From Parasphingorhabdus sp. (GTDB lineage: Bacteria; Pseudomonadota; Alphaproteobacteria; Sphingomonadales; Sphingomonadaceae): 64,000 bases of DNA. Below, piece by piece: positions 9,840 to 18,490 of the stretch. Made by a program: the position numbers and the translations under genes. The stretch's first letter is position 1. The number at the start of each line of letters is the position of its first letter. The notes under the pieces are model-generated. The model saw only the letters and a list, made by a program, of their open reading frames with translations, searched no databases and was not told where the DNA came from. The DNA lies in NCBI GenBank assembly GCA_030373505.1, contig JAUCYS010000003.1:1-64000 (forward strand), in the 5' to 3' direction.

Positions 9840-10271
9840 ATGCTGCAACCCAAGAAACATAAGTTCCGCAAGGCTTTCAAAGGCCGGATCAAGGGCAAGG
9901 CCCCTGGTGGTGCCACGCTGAATTTCGGCAGCTATGGCCTGAAAGCCATGGAACCTGACCGGATTACCGCGCGCCAGATCGAGGCGGCTCGCCGCGCGAT
10001 CACGCGTCATATCAAGCGTCAGGGCCGGTTGTGGATCCGGATTTTCCCGGACGTGCCTGTATCCAAGAAGCCTGCCGAAGTTCGTCAGGGTAAGGGTAAG
10101 GGCTCGGTTGAATATTGGGCTGCCCGGGTGAAACCAGGTCGTATCCTGTTCGAACTGGATGGCGTTCCCGGACCGATTGCAGCGGTCGCGTTCGAGCGGG
10201 CAGCGATGAAGCTCCCGATCAAGACAAAGGTTGTGGCCCGCCTCGGCGATACGTCACATCTGGAAGGTTAA
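9840..10271 (+). CDS. rplP: 50S ribosomal protein L16
   Basis: Length 143 aa, starting [16 protein letters not shown], with '[19 protein letters not shown]' and the C-terminal '[12 protein letters not shown]'. L16 organises the 23S A-site region. The SD GAGGAATAGG is well placed. Confidence 0.97.
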   Translation: MLQPKKHKFRKAFKGRIKGKAPGGATLNFGSYGLKAMEPDRITARQIEAARRAITRHIKRQGRLWIRIFPDVPVSKKPAEVRQGKGKGSVEYWAARVKPGRILFELDGVPGPIAAVAFERAAMKLPIKTKVVARLGDTSHLEG

Positions 10272-10276
10272 GCTAG

Positions 10277-10492
10277 ATGAGCATCAAGACAGAAGATATG
10301 CGGACCAAGACCGACGATCAGCTCGAGACGGAACTGGGCGAACTGAAACGCGAGGCATTCAACCTGCGCTTTCAGTCAGCGACCAACCAGCTTGAAAAGC
10401 CAAGTCGTATCCGGGAAGTGCGTCGCACGATCGCGAAAATCAAAACCCTGCAGAACGAGCGCGCGAAAGCCGCTGTTGCAGAAAAGGCGTAA
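10277..10492 (+). CDS. rpmC: 50S ribosomal protein L29
   Basis: A two-helix coiled-coil protein of 71 aa with the signature '[35 protein letters not shown]'-type arrangement (residues ~24-58). L29 sits by the exit tunnel next to L23. Gaps are 5 bp to rplP and 9 bp to rpsQ. Confidence 0.95.
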   Translation: MSIKTEDMRTKTDDQLETELGELKREAFNLRFQSATNQLEKPSRIREVRRTIAKIKTLQNERAKAAVAEKA

Positions 10493-10501
10493 GGAACCGA
10501 T

Positions 10502-10858
10502 ATGCCAAAACGTATTCTCACCGGCACGGTTGTGTCAGACAAGGGCGACAAGACGGTTGTTGTCAATGTCGAACGCAAAGTGAAGCACCCGCTGTACGGA
10601 AAAATCATCCGGCGCTCGAAGAAATATCATGCGCATGACGAGAACAACGAAATCAAGCTCGGCGAAACCGTCCGGATCGAAGAGACCCGGCCGATCTCCA
10701 AGCTGAAGACCTGGAAGGTTCTGGAACGGGTCGGCGCAGCAGCCGGTCTCGCAACGCCGACGGTCAGCGAGATCACGGCCAGCGATCCGAAGGACGAAAA
10801 GGTCAAGGCGCCCGTGGCGGCCGACGACAAGGCTGACGCCGCGCCAGCTGGCGAATAA
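10502..10858 (+). CDS. rpsQ: 30S ribosomal protein S17 with C-terminal extension
   Basis: The S17 OB fold occupies residues 1 to ~80 ([20 protein letters not shown]..., [13 protein letters not shown]). A further ~38 residues rich in Ala, Asp, Lys and Pro follow, giving 118 aa against 84 in E. coli. The tail looks disordered. It is followed by an 83-bp gap with two hairpins. Confidence 0.94.
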   Translation: MPKRILTGTVVSDKGDKTVVVNVERKVKHPLYGKIIRRSKKYHAHDENNEIKLGETVRIEETRPISKLKTWKVLERVGAAAGLATPTVSEITASDPKDEKVKAPVAADDKADAAPAGE

Positions 10859-10868
10859 GTTTAGAATG

Positions 10869-10918
10869 TCCCGGATCTGCCGGGATGACGAAGTAGGAAA
10901 CGCCCGGTAAAATCCGGG
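10869..10918 (+). promoter_or_regulatory. Two hairpins in the rpsQ-rplN spacer
   Basis: TCCCGG-ATCTG-CCGGGA (10869-10885) and CCCGG-TAAAAT-CCGGG (10903-10918) lie in the 83-bp gap at the S10/spc junction. Neither has a T-run. They may be RNA processing or r-protein control sites, or act in modulating readthrough from S10 into spc genes. Confidence 0.4.
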
Positions 10919-10941
10919 TTTATGAAGAAGGAATTGGATCC

Positions 10942-11310
10942 ATGATCCAGATGCAATCGAACCTGGAGGTCGCGGACAACAGCGGCGCCAAACGCGTGCA
11001 GTGCATCAAGGTGCTGGGCGGCTCGAAGCGTCGCTTTGCCGGCGTCGGCGACATCATTGTCGTGTCGATCAAGGAAGCAGCGCCGCGCGGCAAGGTCAAG
11101 AAGGGCGACGTTCACCGTGCTGTGATCGTTCGTACCAAGAAGGACATCCGCCGCAAGGACGGATCGGTCATTCGGTTCGACAGCAATGCCGCGGTTCTGG
11201 TGAACAACAACCAGGAGCCTATAGGCACGCGTATTTTTGGCCCCGTGGTTCGCGAACTGCGTGCGAAAAAACATATGAAAATCATCAGCCTTGCGCCGGA
11301 GGTGCTTTAA
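10942..11310 (+). CDS. rplN: 50S ribosomal protein L14
   Basis: L14, 122 aa, starts [20 protein letters not shown] and includes '[20 protein letters not shown]'. It forms inter-subunit bridges. It is first of the spc group; the SD AAGGAATTGGATCC precedes ATG. Confidence 0.98.
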   Translation: MIQMQSNLEVADNSGAKRVQCIKVLGGSKRRFAGVGDIIVVSIKEAAPRGKVKKGDVHRAVIVRTKKDIRRKDGSVIRFDSNAAVLVNNNQEPIGTRIFGPVVRELRAKKHMKIISLAPEVL

Positions 11311-11312
11311 TC

Positions 11313-11636
11313 ATGGCCAATGCAAAGATCAAAAAAGGCGACACCGTCGTGATCCTGTCCGGCAAGGACAAGGGCAAGTCGGGTGAAGTCAGCAAAGTGA
11401 TGCCGAAGGATGGCAAGTGCATCGTTTCGGGCATCAACATTGCTGTCCGTCACCGCAAGCCAACCCAGGCAAACCCGCAGGGTGGCCTGGAGCGTCGGGA
11501 AGCAGCCTTGCACATCAGCAAAGTGGCTCTCGCGGATCCGAAGGACGGCAAGCCGACTCGGGTTCGATTTGAAAAGACAGAAGACGGAAAGATGCAGCGT
11601 ATCGCTGTAAAGTCCGGGGAGAAAGTCGATGGCTGA
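11313..11636 (+). CDS. rplX: 50S ribosomal protein L24
   Basis: L24, 107 aa, with a KOW motif ([21 protein letters not shown]) and '[19 protein letters not shown]'. It is an assembly initiator of 50S. ATG 11313 follows GGAGG at 11299-11303 inside the end of rplN. It overlaps rplE by 8 bp. Confidence 0.96.
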   Translation: MANAKIKKGDTVVILSGKDKGKSGEVSKVMPKDGKCIVSGINIAVRHRKPTQANPQGGLERREAALHISKVALADPKDGKPTRVRFEKTEDGKMQRIAVKSGEKVDG

Positions 11637-12216
11637 CAAAAAATATATCCCGCGCATGCGCACCAAATATGACGAGGAAATCGTCAAGGCGATGCAGGAG
11701 AAATTCAACTATTCCAACCATATGGAAGTGCCTCGTATCACGATGGTTACGATCAACATGGGCGTTGGCGAAGGCAGCCAGGACAAGAAGAAAGTCGCGA
11801 CTGCTGCAGCCGAGATGGAATTGATTGCGGGCCAGAAGCCGGTCATCACCAAGGCGAAAAACTCGATCGCGACGTTCAAGTTGCGTGAAGGCATGCCGAT
11901 CGGATGCAAGGTCAATCTGCGCCGCGAACGTATGTATGAATTTATCGATCGTCTGGTGACGGTTGCTATGCCACGTATCCGGGATTTCAGAGGTCTGAAC
12001 CCGAAAAGCTTTGACGGTCGCGGCAATTTTGCCATGGGCCTGAAAGAGCAGATCATTTTCCCCGAAATCGCGTATGACAATATCGACGTGGTTCGCGGCA
12101 TGGACGTGATCGTGACGACAACAGCAAAAACAGACGAAGAAGCGCGTGCGCTTCTGGCATTGTTCGGTTTCCCGTTCCCCAAAGAGGAACAATCGGAAGA
12201 AAAAGAAGCCGCGTAA
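11629..12216 (+). CDS. rplE: 50S ribosomal protein L5
   Basis: Length 195 aa. '[19 protein letters not shown]', '[14 protein letters not shown]' and '[10 protein letters not shown]' are diagnostic for the 5S rRNA-binding protein L5. A short Glu/Lys tail ends the protein. It starts inside rplX, suggesting coupling. Confidence 0.97.
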   Translation: MADKKYIPRMRTKYDEEIVKAMQEKFNYSNHMEVPRITMVTINMGVGEGSQDKKKVATAAAEMELIAGQKPVITKAKNSIATFKLREGMPIGCKVNLRRERMYEFIDRLVTVAMPRIRDFRGLNPKSFDGRGNFAMGLKEQIIFPEIAYDNIDVVRGMDVIVTTTAKTDEEARALLALFGFPFPKEEQSEEKEAA

Positions 12217-12253
12217 GCGCGCTTCATTATACGGAAGGACGAGAACTTAAGTC

Positions 12254-12559
12254 ATGGCGAAACTGAGTTCCATTAACAGAAACGAAAAACGCAAGCGGAT
12301 GGTGAAGAAATACGCCGGTCGTTATGCGAAACTGAAGGCTATGGCATCGGATCAGTCTCTCGACGAGACCGAACGTCTGATGGCGCGCCTCAAAATGGCG
12401 GAAATACCGCGCAATGCGAACCCAACCCGCGTGCGCAACCGCTGTGAAACCACAGGACGTCCGCGCGGCTATTACCGCAAGTTCCGCCTGTGCCGCATCG
12501 AGCTGAGAGACATGGCCAATAAAGGCCTGATTCCCGGCGTCACGAAATCAAGCTGGTAA
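12254..12559 (+). CDS. rpsN: 30S ribosomal protein S14 (long, zinc-independent form)
   Basis: S14, 101 aa. This is the long C- form: there are no paired CxxC zinc knuckles, and '[16 protein letters not shown]' and '[11 protein letters not shown]' are typical. It sits in the 30S head. It lies 37 bp after rplE and 12 bp before rpsH. Confidence 0.97.
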   Translation: MAKLSSINRNEKRKRMVKKYAGRYAKLKAMASDQSLDETERLMARLKMAEIPRNANPTRVRNRCETTGRPRGYYRKFRLCRIELRDMANKGLIPGVTKSSW

Positions 12560-12571
12560 GGGAGAGATAAT

Positions 12572-12967
12572 ATGGCTTTTACCGATCCCTTGGGTGACAT
12601 GCTCACCCGTATCCGTAACGGACAACAGGCACGCAAAGACAGCGTGGTAACGCCTGCGTCCAAACTGCGCGGTGCCGTCCTCGAAGTGTTGCAGCGCGAA
12701 GGTTATATTCGCGGTTTCAGCGAAGAAGAGGTCAACAAGCACCCCGGTCTGCGGATTGAACTGAAATATTTTGAAGGGCAGCCGGCAATTCGCCACGTGG
12801 CCCGTGTTTCAAAGCCTGGTCGTCGCATCTACAGCGGGTCGGAAGATCTGCCACGGGTTCGCAACGGCTTGGGCATAACAATCGTATCGACGCCAAAAGG
12901 TGTTTTGTCCGACGCGGAAGCGCGTCAGGCGAAGGTCGGCGGCGAAGTACTGGCTGAGGTATTCTAA
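12572..12967 (+). CDS. rpsH: 30S ribosomal protein S8
   Basis: S8, 131 aa, starts [18 protein letters not shown], with the C-terminal '[33 protein letters not shown]'-type end. It binds central-domain 16S rRNA and is the spc operon repressor in E. coli; no obvious target copy was identified here. Confidence 0.97.
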   Translation: MAFTDPLGDMLTRIRNGQQARKDSVVTPASKLRGAVLEVLQREGYIRGFSEEEVNKHPGLRIELKYFEGQPAIRHVARVSKPGRRIYSGSEDLPRVRNGLGITIVSTPKGVLSDAEARQAKVGGEVLAEVF

Positions 12968-12969
12968 TC

Positions 12970-13503
12970 ATGTCCCGTATTGGCAAAAAATCAGTAGCTA
13001 TTCCGGACGGCGTCACCGCCGTGATGGAAGATGGTCTGGTCAAGGTCAAAGGACCAAAGGGCGAGCTTTCGACCCCGATGGTTGACGACCTGACCTATGA
13101 ACTGGGCGACGGTGGTTTGCTGGTGATGCCAGCAAACAAGTCGAAAACCGCTCGCGCATTCTGGGGAATGCAGCGGACATTGGTGCAGAACCTGGTCGAC
13201 GGTGTCACCGAAGGCTTCACCAAGGTGCTGGAAATCAACGGCGTTGGTTATCGTGCCGCGGCTCAGGGAAAGAATCTCAATTTGCAGCTTGGCTACAGCC
13301 ATGACGTGAATTTCGCGATCCCGGACGGCATCGAAATCAAGACCCCGGATCAGACCACCATCGAAATTTCCGGCATGGACAAACAGCAAGTTGGCCAGGT
13401 CGCTGCCGAAATCCGGCGCTGGCGCAAGCCCGAACCGTATAAGGGCAAGGGTATCAAATATCGCGGCGAATATATTTTCCGCAAAGAAGGGAAGAAGAAA
13501 TAA
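12970..13503 (+). CDS. rplF: 50S ribosomal protein L6
   Basis: L6, 177 aa, has two repeated alpha/beta domains, starting [15 protein letters not shown] and ending with '[15 protein letters not shown]'. It lies near the sarcin-ricin loop. It is 2 bp after rpsH and 3 bp before rplR. Confidence 0.97.
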   Translation: MSRIGKKSVAIPDGVTAVMEDGLVKVKGPKGELSTPMVDDLTYELGDGGLLVMPANKSKTARAFWGMQRTLVQNLVDGVTEGFTKVLEINGVGYRAAAQGKNLNLQLGYSHDVNFAIPDGIEIKTPDQTTIEISGMDKQQVGQVAAEIRRWRKPEPYKGKGIKYRGEYIFRKEGKKK

Positions 13504-13506
13504 GCC

Positions 13507-13860
13507 ATGGCGAATATTTCTCAGTTCAAACGGCGCCAGCAACGCGTACGCAGCAAATTGCGCAAGCGCGGGCTCTCAAAGCCTCGTTTGTCCGTGCATC
13601 GCACGAGCCGGCATATCTATGCTCAGGTTATCGACGATGCCGAGGGCAAAACGCTGGCTTCCGCTTCGACCATCGACAAGGCGTCCACCGTCAAGACCGG
13701 TGCGGATAGCAAGGCTGCTGCCGATGTCGGCAAGCGCGTTGCCGAAGCTGCCAAGAAGGCAGGCGTTAAAGAAGTAATTTTTGACCGTGGCGGGTTCCTG
13801 TTTCACGGACGTGTAAAGGCCCTGGCCGACGCAGCACGTGAAGGCGGATTGGAGTTTTAA
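13507..13860 (+). CDS. rplR: 50S ribosomal protein L18
   Basis: L18, 117 aa, with '[18 protein letters not shown]' and '[28 protein letters not shown]' type blocks. It binds 5S rRNA. The stop is adjacent to the rpsE start (1-bp gap). Confidence 0.97.
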   Translation: MANISQFKRRQQRVRSKLRKRGLSKPRLSVHRTSRHIYAQVIDDAEGKTLASASTIDKASTVKTGADSKAAADVGKRVAEAAKKAGVKEVIFDRGGFLFHGRVKALADAAREGGLEF

Positions 13861-13861
13861 T

Positions 13862-14641
13862 ATGGCTGATGACAAAACAACCCCAGAAGGCGCGGCACAG
13901 CCGGGCACCACTGGTGAAGGCAATCAGCCGGAAGCAGCGATCGCAGCTGAAGCCAAAACCGGTGGTCCCGAGCGCCAGTCGCGCGGTGGAAACCGTGGCG
14001 GTGCCGGTGGTCGTGACAACCGCGGTGGCGGCAATCGTGACAATCGCGGCGGTGGTCGGGACAATCGCGGTGGCGGTCGTGGCGGTCGTGGCAACAATGA
14101 CGGCGGCGAAGAGCTGATCGAGAAGCTGGTTCACATCAACCGCGTTTCGAAAACCGTCAAAGGCGGCAAGCGGTTCGGTTTCGCTGCGCTGGTCGTGGTT
14201 GGCGACGGCAAGGGCCGGGCCGGCTTCGGCAAGGGCAAGGCCCGCGAAGTGCCGGAAGCCATTACCAAGGCAACCGCCGCTGCAAAGAAATCGATGGTTC
14301 GTGTACCGCTGCGTGAAGGTCGTACCCTTCACCATGACGGTACCGGCCAGTTCGGCGCCGGTAACGTGACCGTCCGTTCGGCCCCTGCGGGTACCGGTAT
14401 TATTGCCGGTGGTCCAATGCGTGCCGTATTTGAAAGCCTTGGCGTTTCCGACGTTGTGACCAAGTCCAACGGCACCGCCAATCCTTACAACATGATCCGC
14501 GCAACCTTTGCCGCGCTGGCAGATCAGTCGAGCCCGAAAGCTGTTTCCCAGCGTCGCGGCAAGAAAGTGACCGACCTGCTTGCACGTGCTGGCGGTTCGG
14601 CTGCTGAAGTGGCAGCTGATGCCGCGGCAGTTACGGAGTAA
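13862..14641 (+). CDS. rpsE: 30S ribosomal protein S5 with RGG-rich N-terminal extension
   Basis: The S5 fold starts at about residue 84 ([19 protein letters not shown]) and is complete; S5 controls accuracy at the mRNA entry. Residues 1-83 are extra: an acidic/Ala-rich stretch, then residues 41-82 made of R-G-G and (R)DNRGGG repeats, as in eukaryotic RGG RNA-binding tails. Total is 259 aa against 166 in E. coli. ATG 13862 is the start; an in-frame ATG 24 bases earlier lies inside rplR and lacks an SD. Confidence 0.94.
   Translation: MADDKTTPEGAAQPGTTGEGNQPEAAIAAEAKTGGPERQSRGGNRGGAGGRDNRGGGNRDNRGGGRDNRGGGRGGRGNNDGGEELIEKLVHINRVSKTVKGGKRFGFAALVVVGDGKGRAGFGKGKAREVPEAITKATAAAKKSMVRVPLREGRTLHHDGTGQFGAGNVTVRSAPAGTGIIAGGPMRAVFESLGVSDVVTKSNGTANPYNMIRATFAALADQSSPKAVSQRRGKKVTDLLARAGGSAAEVAADAAAVTE
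13982..14107 (+). repeat. Tandem RGG/DNRGGG-coding repeat inside rpsE
   Basis: About 125 bp of degenerate tandem repeats encode three D-N-R-G-G-G units and several RGG triplets. Repeats of this sort can change length by slippage, so copy number may vary between strains. Confidence 0.8.
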
Positions 14642-14646
14642 TTTTG

Positions 14647-14826
14647 ATGGCCAAAGTAAAAATCAAGCAGATCGGATCCCCGATCCGTCGTCCGGAAGCC
14701 CAGCGTAAAACGCTGATCGGCCTTGGTCTCAACAAGATGCACCGTGTCTCCGAACTGGAAGATACAGCAGAAGTGCGCGGCATGATCCGTAAAGTACATC
14801 ATCTGGTGGAAGTCGTCGAAGGGTAA
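14647..14826 (+). CDS. rpmD: 50S ribosomal protein L30
   Basis: L30, 59 aa, starts [20 protein letters not shown], with '[17 protein letters not shown]'. ATG 14647 is preferred to the TTG at 14644. Overlapping spacing (5 bp) to rpsE supports cotranscription. Confidence 0.96.
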   Translation: MAKVKIKQIGSPIRRPEAQRKTLIGLGLNKMHRVSELEDTAEVRGMIRKVHHLVEVVEG

Positions 14827-14871
14827 GACCCGACACTTCCGTGCGAATAAAAGCGAAAGCGAGTACACGAC

Positions 14872-15426
14872 ATGAAACTGAACGAACTTAAAGACAATGA
14901 AGGCGCGCGCAAGTCGCGCATGCGTGTTGGCCGGGGCATTGGCTCGGGCAAGGGCAAGACCGGCGGACGTGGCCAGAAGGGCCAGAAATCCCGTTCCGGT
15001 GTTTCGATCAACGGCTTTGAAGGCGGCCAGATGCCGCTCCACATGCGTCTGCCAAAGCGCGGTTTCAACAACCCGTTCGGCACCGACTATGCGGAAGTGA
15101 ACCTGGGCATGATCCAGAAGTTCATCGACAGCAAGAGCCTCGACGCCAAGGGCACCATCGATCACGCAACACTGAAAGCGGCGGGCCTGGCTCGCGGCGG
15201 CAAGGACGGCGTCCGGTTGCTGGCCAAGGGCGAACTGACCGCGAAAATCACCATCGCCGTAGCCGGCGCTTCCAAGGCTGCTGTCGCAGCGGTTGAAAAG
15301 GCAGGCGGCAAGGTTGAAATTCTTGCAGCAGGCGGCGAACGCCGAGCCAAGGGCGAGAAGAAGGCGGTTGCCTCCAAGCCCGCGCGCGAGAAAAAAGCCG
15401 CGAACAAGGCGAAAAAGAACGATTGA
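14872..15426 (+). CDS. rplO: 50S ribosomal protein L15
   Basis: L15, 184 aa, starts [22 protein letters not shown] with the Gly-rich '[16 protein letters not shown]' loop. About 30 residues at the C-terminus are very Lys/Ala-rich and go beyond the usual ~145-aa end, in contrast to the acidic L3 tail. A strong terminator begins 7 bp after the stop. Confidence 0.96.
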   Translation: MKLNELKDNEGARKSRMRVGRGIGSGKGKTGGRGQKGQKSRSGVSINGFEGGQMPLHMRLPKRGFNNPFGTDYAEVNLGMIQKFIDSKSLDAKGTIDHATLKAAGLARGGKDGVRLLAKGELTAKITIAVAGASKAAVAAVEKAGGKVEILAAGGERRAKGEKKAVASKPAREKKAANKAKKND

Positions 15427-15432
15427 TCTTCG

Positions 15433-15460
15433 AGAGGCGCTAGATTTAGCGCCTCTTTTT
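15433..15460 (+). terminator. Intrinsic terminator between rplO and secY
   Basis: GAGGCGCTA (15434-15442) pairs perfectly with TAGCGCCTC (15447-15455), loop GATT, plus an extra A-T pair, followed by a T-run. It cuts the spc operon before secY, where most bacteria continue transcription into secY. Confidence 0.88.
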
Positions 15461-15468
15461 CTGGCCCC

Positions 15469-15497
15469 TTGTTTTTGATGCACGAACATCCGATATG
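15469..15497 (+). promoter_or_regulatory. Candidate secY promoter
   Basis: TTGTTT (15469-15474), 17-nt spacer, GATATG (15492-15497), placed directly after the terminator. A start near 15504 would give a 120-nt leader containing three hairpins. Hexamers are moderate. Confidence 0.4.
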
Positions 15498-15508
15498 GGG
15501 CGGGTTGC

Positions 15509-15588
15509 ATAGCCGCATAAGCGGCTATTCATCTCCGGAGATTGCAACAGACGCAATAGTTGGAGATGGGCCTCTGCCTCCGCAGGGG
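15509..15588 (+). promoter_or_regulatory. Three-hairpin leader of secY
   Basis: Hairpin 1: ATAGCCGC-ATAA-GCGGCTAT (15509-15528), 8 bp perfect. Hairpin 2: CATCTCC (15530-15536) with GGAGATG (15562-15568), enclosing ATTGC/GCAAT (15541-15557). Hairpin 3: CCTCTGC-CTCC-GCAGGGG (15571-15588). They fill the space between the candidate promoter and secY, so a regulatory leader is likely. Confidence 0.6.
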
Positions 15589-15624
15589 CGCGTTGCAAAC
15601 TAATAGTGGGCAGGGAAGTCAAGC

Positions 15625-16998
15625 ATGGCATCAAGAGCCGATCAGGTCGCAGCGAATCTAAGCCTGTCGAAATTTGGCGAAGCCACAGAGCTGCGCAAAC
15701 GCATCTGGTTCACGCTGGGTGCGCTTATCATTTTCCGTATGCTCAGCTTCGTACCGCTGCCGGGCGTCGATCCGGTCGTGCTGGCTGATCTCTATGATCA
15801 GACCCGTGGCGGCGTCCTCGATATTTTCAATACATTTTCCGGCGGTTCGCTGGCCCGGATGAGCCTGATCGCTCTCGGCGTCATGCCCTATATTACCGCC
15901 TCGATCGTGGTTCAGCTGGCCGCAGCGCTGTCGCCGACCCTGGCCGCCGTCAAGAAAGAGGGCGAGGCGGGCCGCAAGAAACTCAACCAATATACCCGCT
16001 ATGGCACGGTCGGCCTGACCGCCGTCCAGGGCTATTTCATCGCCGTCGGCCTGGAAAGCTTTGCCTCGCAATCGGGTCTGCAGGCGGTGGTCGAACCCGG
16101 CTATCTGTTCCGCATCGGCGCGGTTATCAGTCTCGTGGGCGGTACGCTGTTCCTGATGTGGCTGGGTGAACAGATCACCAGCCGCGGTATCGGTAATGGT
16201 ATCTCGCTGATCATCATGGCCGGCATTGTCGCCCAGATGCCCACATTCGTCGCCAACCTCATGGAAGGCAGCCGGACCGGCTCGATCGGTGCGCTGACGA
16301 TCGTCGGTCTGATCGTGATGGTCGCCGGACTGATCCTGTTCATCAGCTTCATGGAGCGTGCCCAGCGAAGGGTGCTGATCCAATATCCCAAGCGCGCGAC
16401 CCAGAATGGTGTGATGCAGGCCGACCGCAGCCATTTGCCGCTGAAGGTCAATACCGCCGGCGTGATCCCGCCGATCTTTGCTTCCTCTCTGTTGCTGATG
16501 CCGCTGACGGTCACCCAGTTTGCGGGCAACACGGTTGCCGGTGAATCCGCGTTCGGTGATTTCATCATCACGCTGAACCAGTATCTGGCGCACGGGCAGC
16601 CGCTCTATATGGCGCTCTATGCAGCGGGTATCATCTTCTTCTGCTTCTTCTACACGGCGGTTGTGTTCAACCCCGAGGAAACGGCCGAGAATCTGAAGAA
16701 AAACGGTGGTTTTGTTCCCGGCATTCGCCCGGGCAAGAATACCGCCGACTATCTTGATTATGTGCTGACCCGGATTACCGTGGTTGGCGCGGCCTATCTT
16801 GCCTTTGTCTGTGTCTTGCCGGAATATGTGATGGCGCAGACCAGTCTGCCGATCTTCTTCCTCGGCGGCACGAGCCTGTTGATCGTCGTCAACGTCACGG
16901 TGGATACGGTGACCCAGATCCAGAGCCATTTGCTGGCGCTGCAATATGGCGATCTGCTCAAGAAGGCGAAGCTGAAGGGCGGACGGCGCAAACGCTAA
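15625..16998 (+). CDS. secY: Preprotein translocase subunit SecY
   Basis: SecY, 457 aa, the ten-helix inner-membrane channel. Conserved pieces include 'FTLGALIIFRM'-like TM1, the plug region 'LDIFNTFSGGSLARMSLIALGVMPYITASI' (around residues 62-92), 'FSFMERAQRR'-like and 'FNPEETAENLKKNGGFVPGIRPG'. It starts 198 bp after rplO, beyond a terminator; adk follows 56 bp later. Confidence 0.97.
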   Translation: MASRADQVAANLSLSKFGEATELRKRIWFTLGALIIFRMLSFVPLPGVDPVVLADLYDQTRGGVLDIFNTFSGGSLARMSLIALGVMPYITASIVVQLAAALSPTLAAVKKEGEAGRKKLNQYTRYGTVGLTAVQGYFIAVGLESFASQSGLQAVVEPGYLFRIGAVISLVGGTLFLMWLGEQITSRGIGNGISLIIMAGIVAQMPTFVANLMEGSRTGSIGALTIVGLIVMVAGLILFISFMERAQRRVLIQYPKRATQNGVMQADRSHLPLKVNTAGVIPPIFASSLLLMPLTVTQFAGNTVAGESAFGDFIITLNQYLAHGQPLYMALYAAGIIFFCFFYTAVVFNPEETAENLKKNGGFVPGIRPGKNTADYLDYVLTRITVVGAAYLAFVCVLPEYVMAQTSLPIFFLGGTSLLIVVNVTVDTVTQIQSHLLALQYGDLLKKAKLKGGRRKR

Positions 16999-17054
16999 GC
17001 ATCCGTCCGGCTTGATCGACACATTATATTTTCCATTATCACGGGGGTAATCGC

Positions 17055-17702
17055 ATGGACATCATCTTGTTGGGGCCACCGGGTGCCGGGAAGGGAACCC
17101 AGGCGAGCCTTCTGAAAGACGAACATGGCATGGTCCAGCTGTCAACCGGAGACATGCTGCGCGCCGCCGTGAATGCCGGAACCGAAGTCGGGTTGAAGGC
17201 CAAGGCGCTGATGGAAGCAGGCGAACTGGTGCCGGATGAGGTGGTTTCCGGTATTATCGGCGACAAGCTCGATGAACTCGGCTCCGAACAGGGGGTTATC
17301 TTTGACGGCTATCCCCGCACCGCCGCCCAGGCCGAATCGCTGGACGAGATACTGGCCGAGCGCGGCCGCGTGCTTTCCTATGTGATCGAGCTTTCGGTCG
17401 ACGAAGATGCGCTGGTCGAGCGGATCACGGGCCGGTTTACCTGCGCAAAATGCGGCGAGGGCTATCACGATATCTTCAAGCAGCCTGCCGTGGCTGGCGT
17501 GTGCGACGTGTGCGGTTCGACCGAGTTCAAGCGCCGCCCGGATGACAATGAAGAGACCGTCCGCACCCGTATGCAGGAATATCGCGCCAAGACAGCGCCG
17601 ATCTTGCCGATCTACGAAGCGCGCGGTATCGTCCGCAAGGTCGACGGCATGGGGAGCATGGCCGACGTCCATGAAGCGATAGAGGCGGTTCTGTCGCTCT
17701 GA
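17055..17702 (+). CDS. adk: Adenylate kinase (zinc-lid type)
   Basis: This 215-aa enzyme catalyses ATP + AMP = 2 ADP in the cytoplasm. The P-loop is GPPGAGKGTQ, and DGYPRTAAQAE is the AMP/NMP region. The LID carries four cysteines, Cys130, Cys133, Cys150 and Cys153 (CAKC...CDVC), as in structural-zinc adenylate kinases. It follows secY in the same direction. Confidence 0.97.
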   Translation: MDIILLGPPGAGKGTQASLLKDEHGMVQLSTGDMLRAAVNAGTEVGLKAKALMEAGELVPDEVVSGIIGDKLDELGSEQGVIFDGYPRTAAQAESLDEILAERGRVLSYVIELSVDEDALVERITGRFTCAKCGEGYHDIFKQPAVAGVCDVCGSTEFKRRPDDNEETVRTRMQEYRAKTAPILPIYEARGIVRKVDGMGSMADVHEAIEAVLSL

Positions 17703-17725
17703 TTTGACAGAGGGGAGACAGGGGC

Positions 17726-18361
17726 ATGGCCAAGCTGTTATTTCGGGCCATATTGGCAATGGCAGCGTTGGGCGGCACGGCCACTGCCCGGGCGGAAGTG
17801 ACCAACACCGCTGACAACGGCTTTACCGTGCAGCATCAGACGGTCATTGCCGGTGACGCCGAGGCGGTCTGGAAAGCGATGATCGCTCCGTCGCGTTACT
17901 GGAACGGCGATCACAGCTGGACCGGGGATGCCGGGAATTTCTATCTTGTTCCCCAGGCCGGCGGCTGTTTCTGCGAACTGATCCGGACAACGTCCGCAGA
18001 CAATATCAAATCATCCGAGGGCAGCGTCCAGCATATGCGCGTGATCTATGCGCACAATAACAGGATGCTGCGCATGTCGGGTGCTCTCGGCCCGCTCCAG
18101 TCGGAAGCGGTCACCGGGACGCTGACCATGCAGCTTCAGCCGCAGGGGCAATCGACGGTGGTCCGGTTCACCTATAAAGTGGGCGGCTATATGGAATTCC
18201 CGGTCGACCAGATGGCGACGGCTGTCGACGGGGTCATTGGCGAGCAACTGGCCCGGCTGTCGGCGCTGTTCGGCGAGGGGCAGGGGGATGAACCTGCGGC
18301 GGCGGAAAAGCCCTCCGAGAGCGATGAAAGCGGCGGCGCCCCGGACCCTGATCAGGGCTGA
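17726..18361 (+). CDS. Secreted SRPBCC-family protein
   Basis: Length 211 aa. An N-terminal signal peptide (to about Ala22-Arg-Ala) is followed by a START/Bet v1-like (SRPBCC) fold: 'TVIAGDAEAVWKAMIAPSRYWNGDHSWTGD'-type opening, and a helix near residues 155-175. The family binds hydrophobic ligands; no specific role is known here. The C-terminal ~30 residues are acidic and probably disordered. It is 23 bp after adk with SD GGGGAGACAGGGG, possibly cotranscribed. Confidence 0.75.
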   Translation: MAKLLFRAILAMAALGGTATARAEVTNTADNGFTVQHQTVIAGDAEAVWKAMIAPSRYWNGDHSWTGDAGNFYLVPQAGGCFCELIRTTSADNIKSSEGSVQHMRVIYAHNNRMLRMSGALGPLQSEAVTGTLTMQLQPQGQSTVVRFTYKVGGYMEFPVDQMATAVDGVIGEQLARLSALFGEGQGDEPAAAEKPSESDESGGAPDPDQG

Positions 18362-18425
18362 TTTCCCGCTCCCGCTCGTCGCTTTACCAAAGCCGATGAA
18401 TAGTTCTATGAAGGTTTCCTACCCG

Positions 18426-18455
18426 TTGCCGACTCGAAGAGTCGACAGCGATAAT
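18426..18455 (+). promoter_or_regulatory. Candidate gdhA promoter with two GANTC sites in the spacer
   Basis: TTGCCG (18426-18431), 18-nt spacer, GATAAT (18450-18455), 36 bp before gdhA. The spacer contains GACTC (18431-18435) and GAGTC (18439-18443), an inverted pair of CcrM methylation motifs. Confidence 0.45.
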
Positions 18456-18490
18456 CGGGTCGCGCTGATATACAATATTGGGGGTATAGG

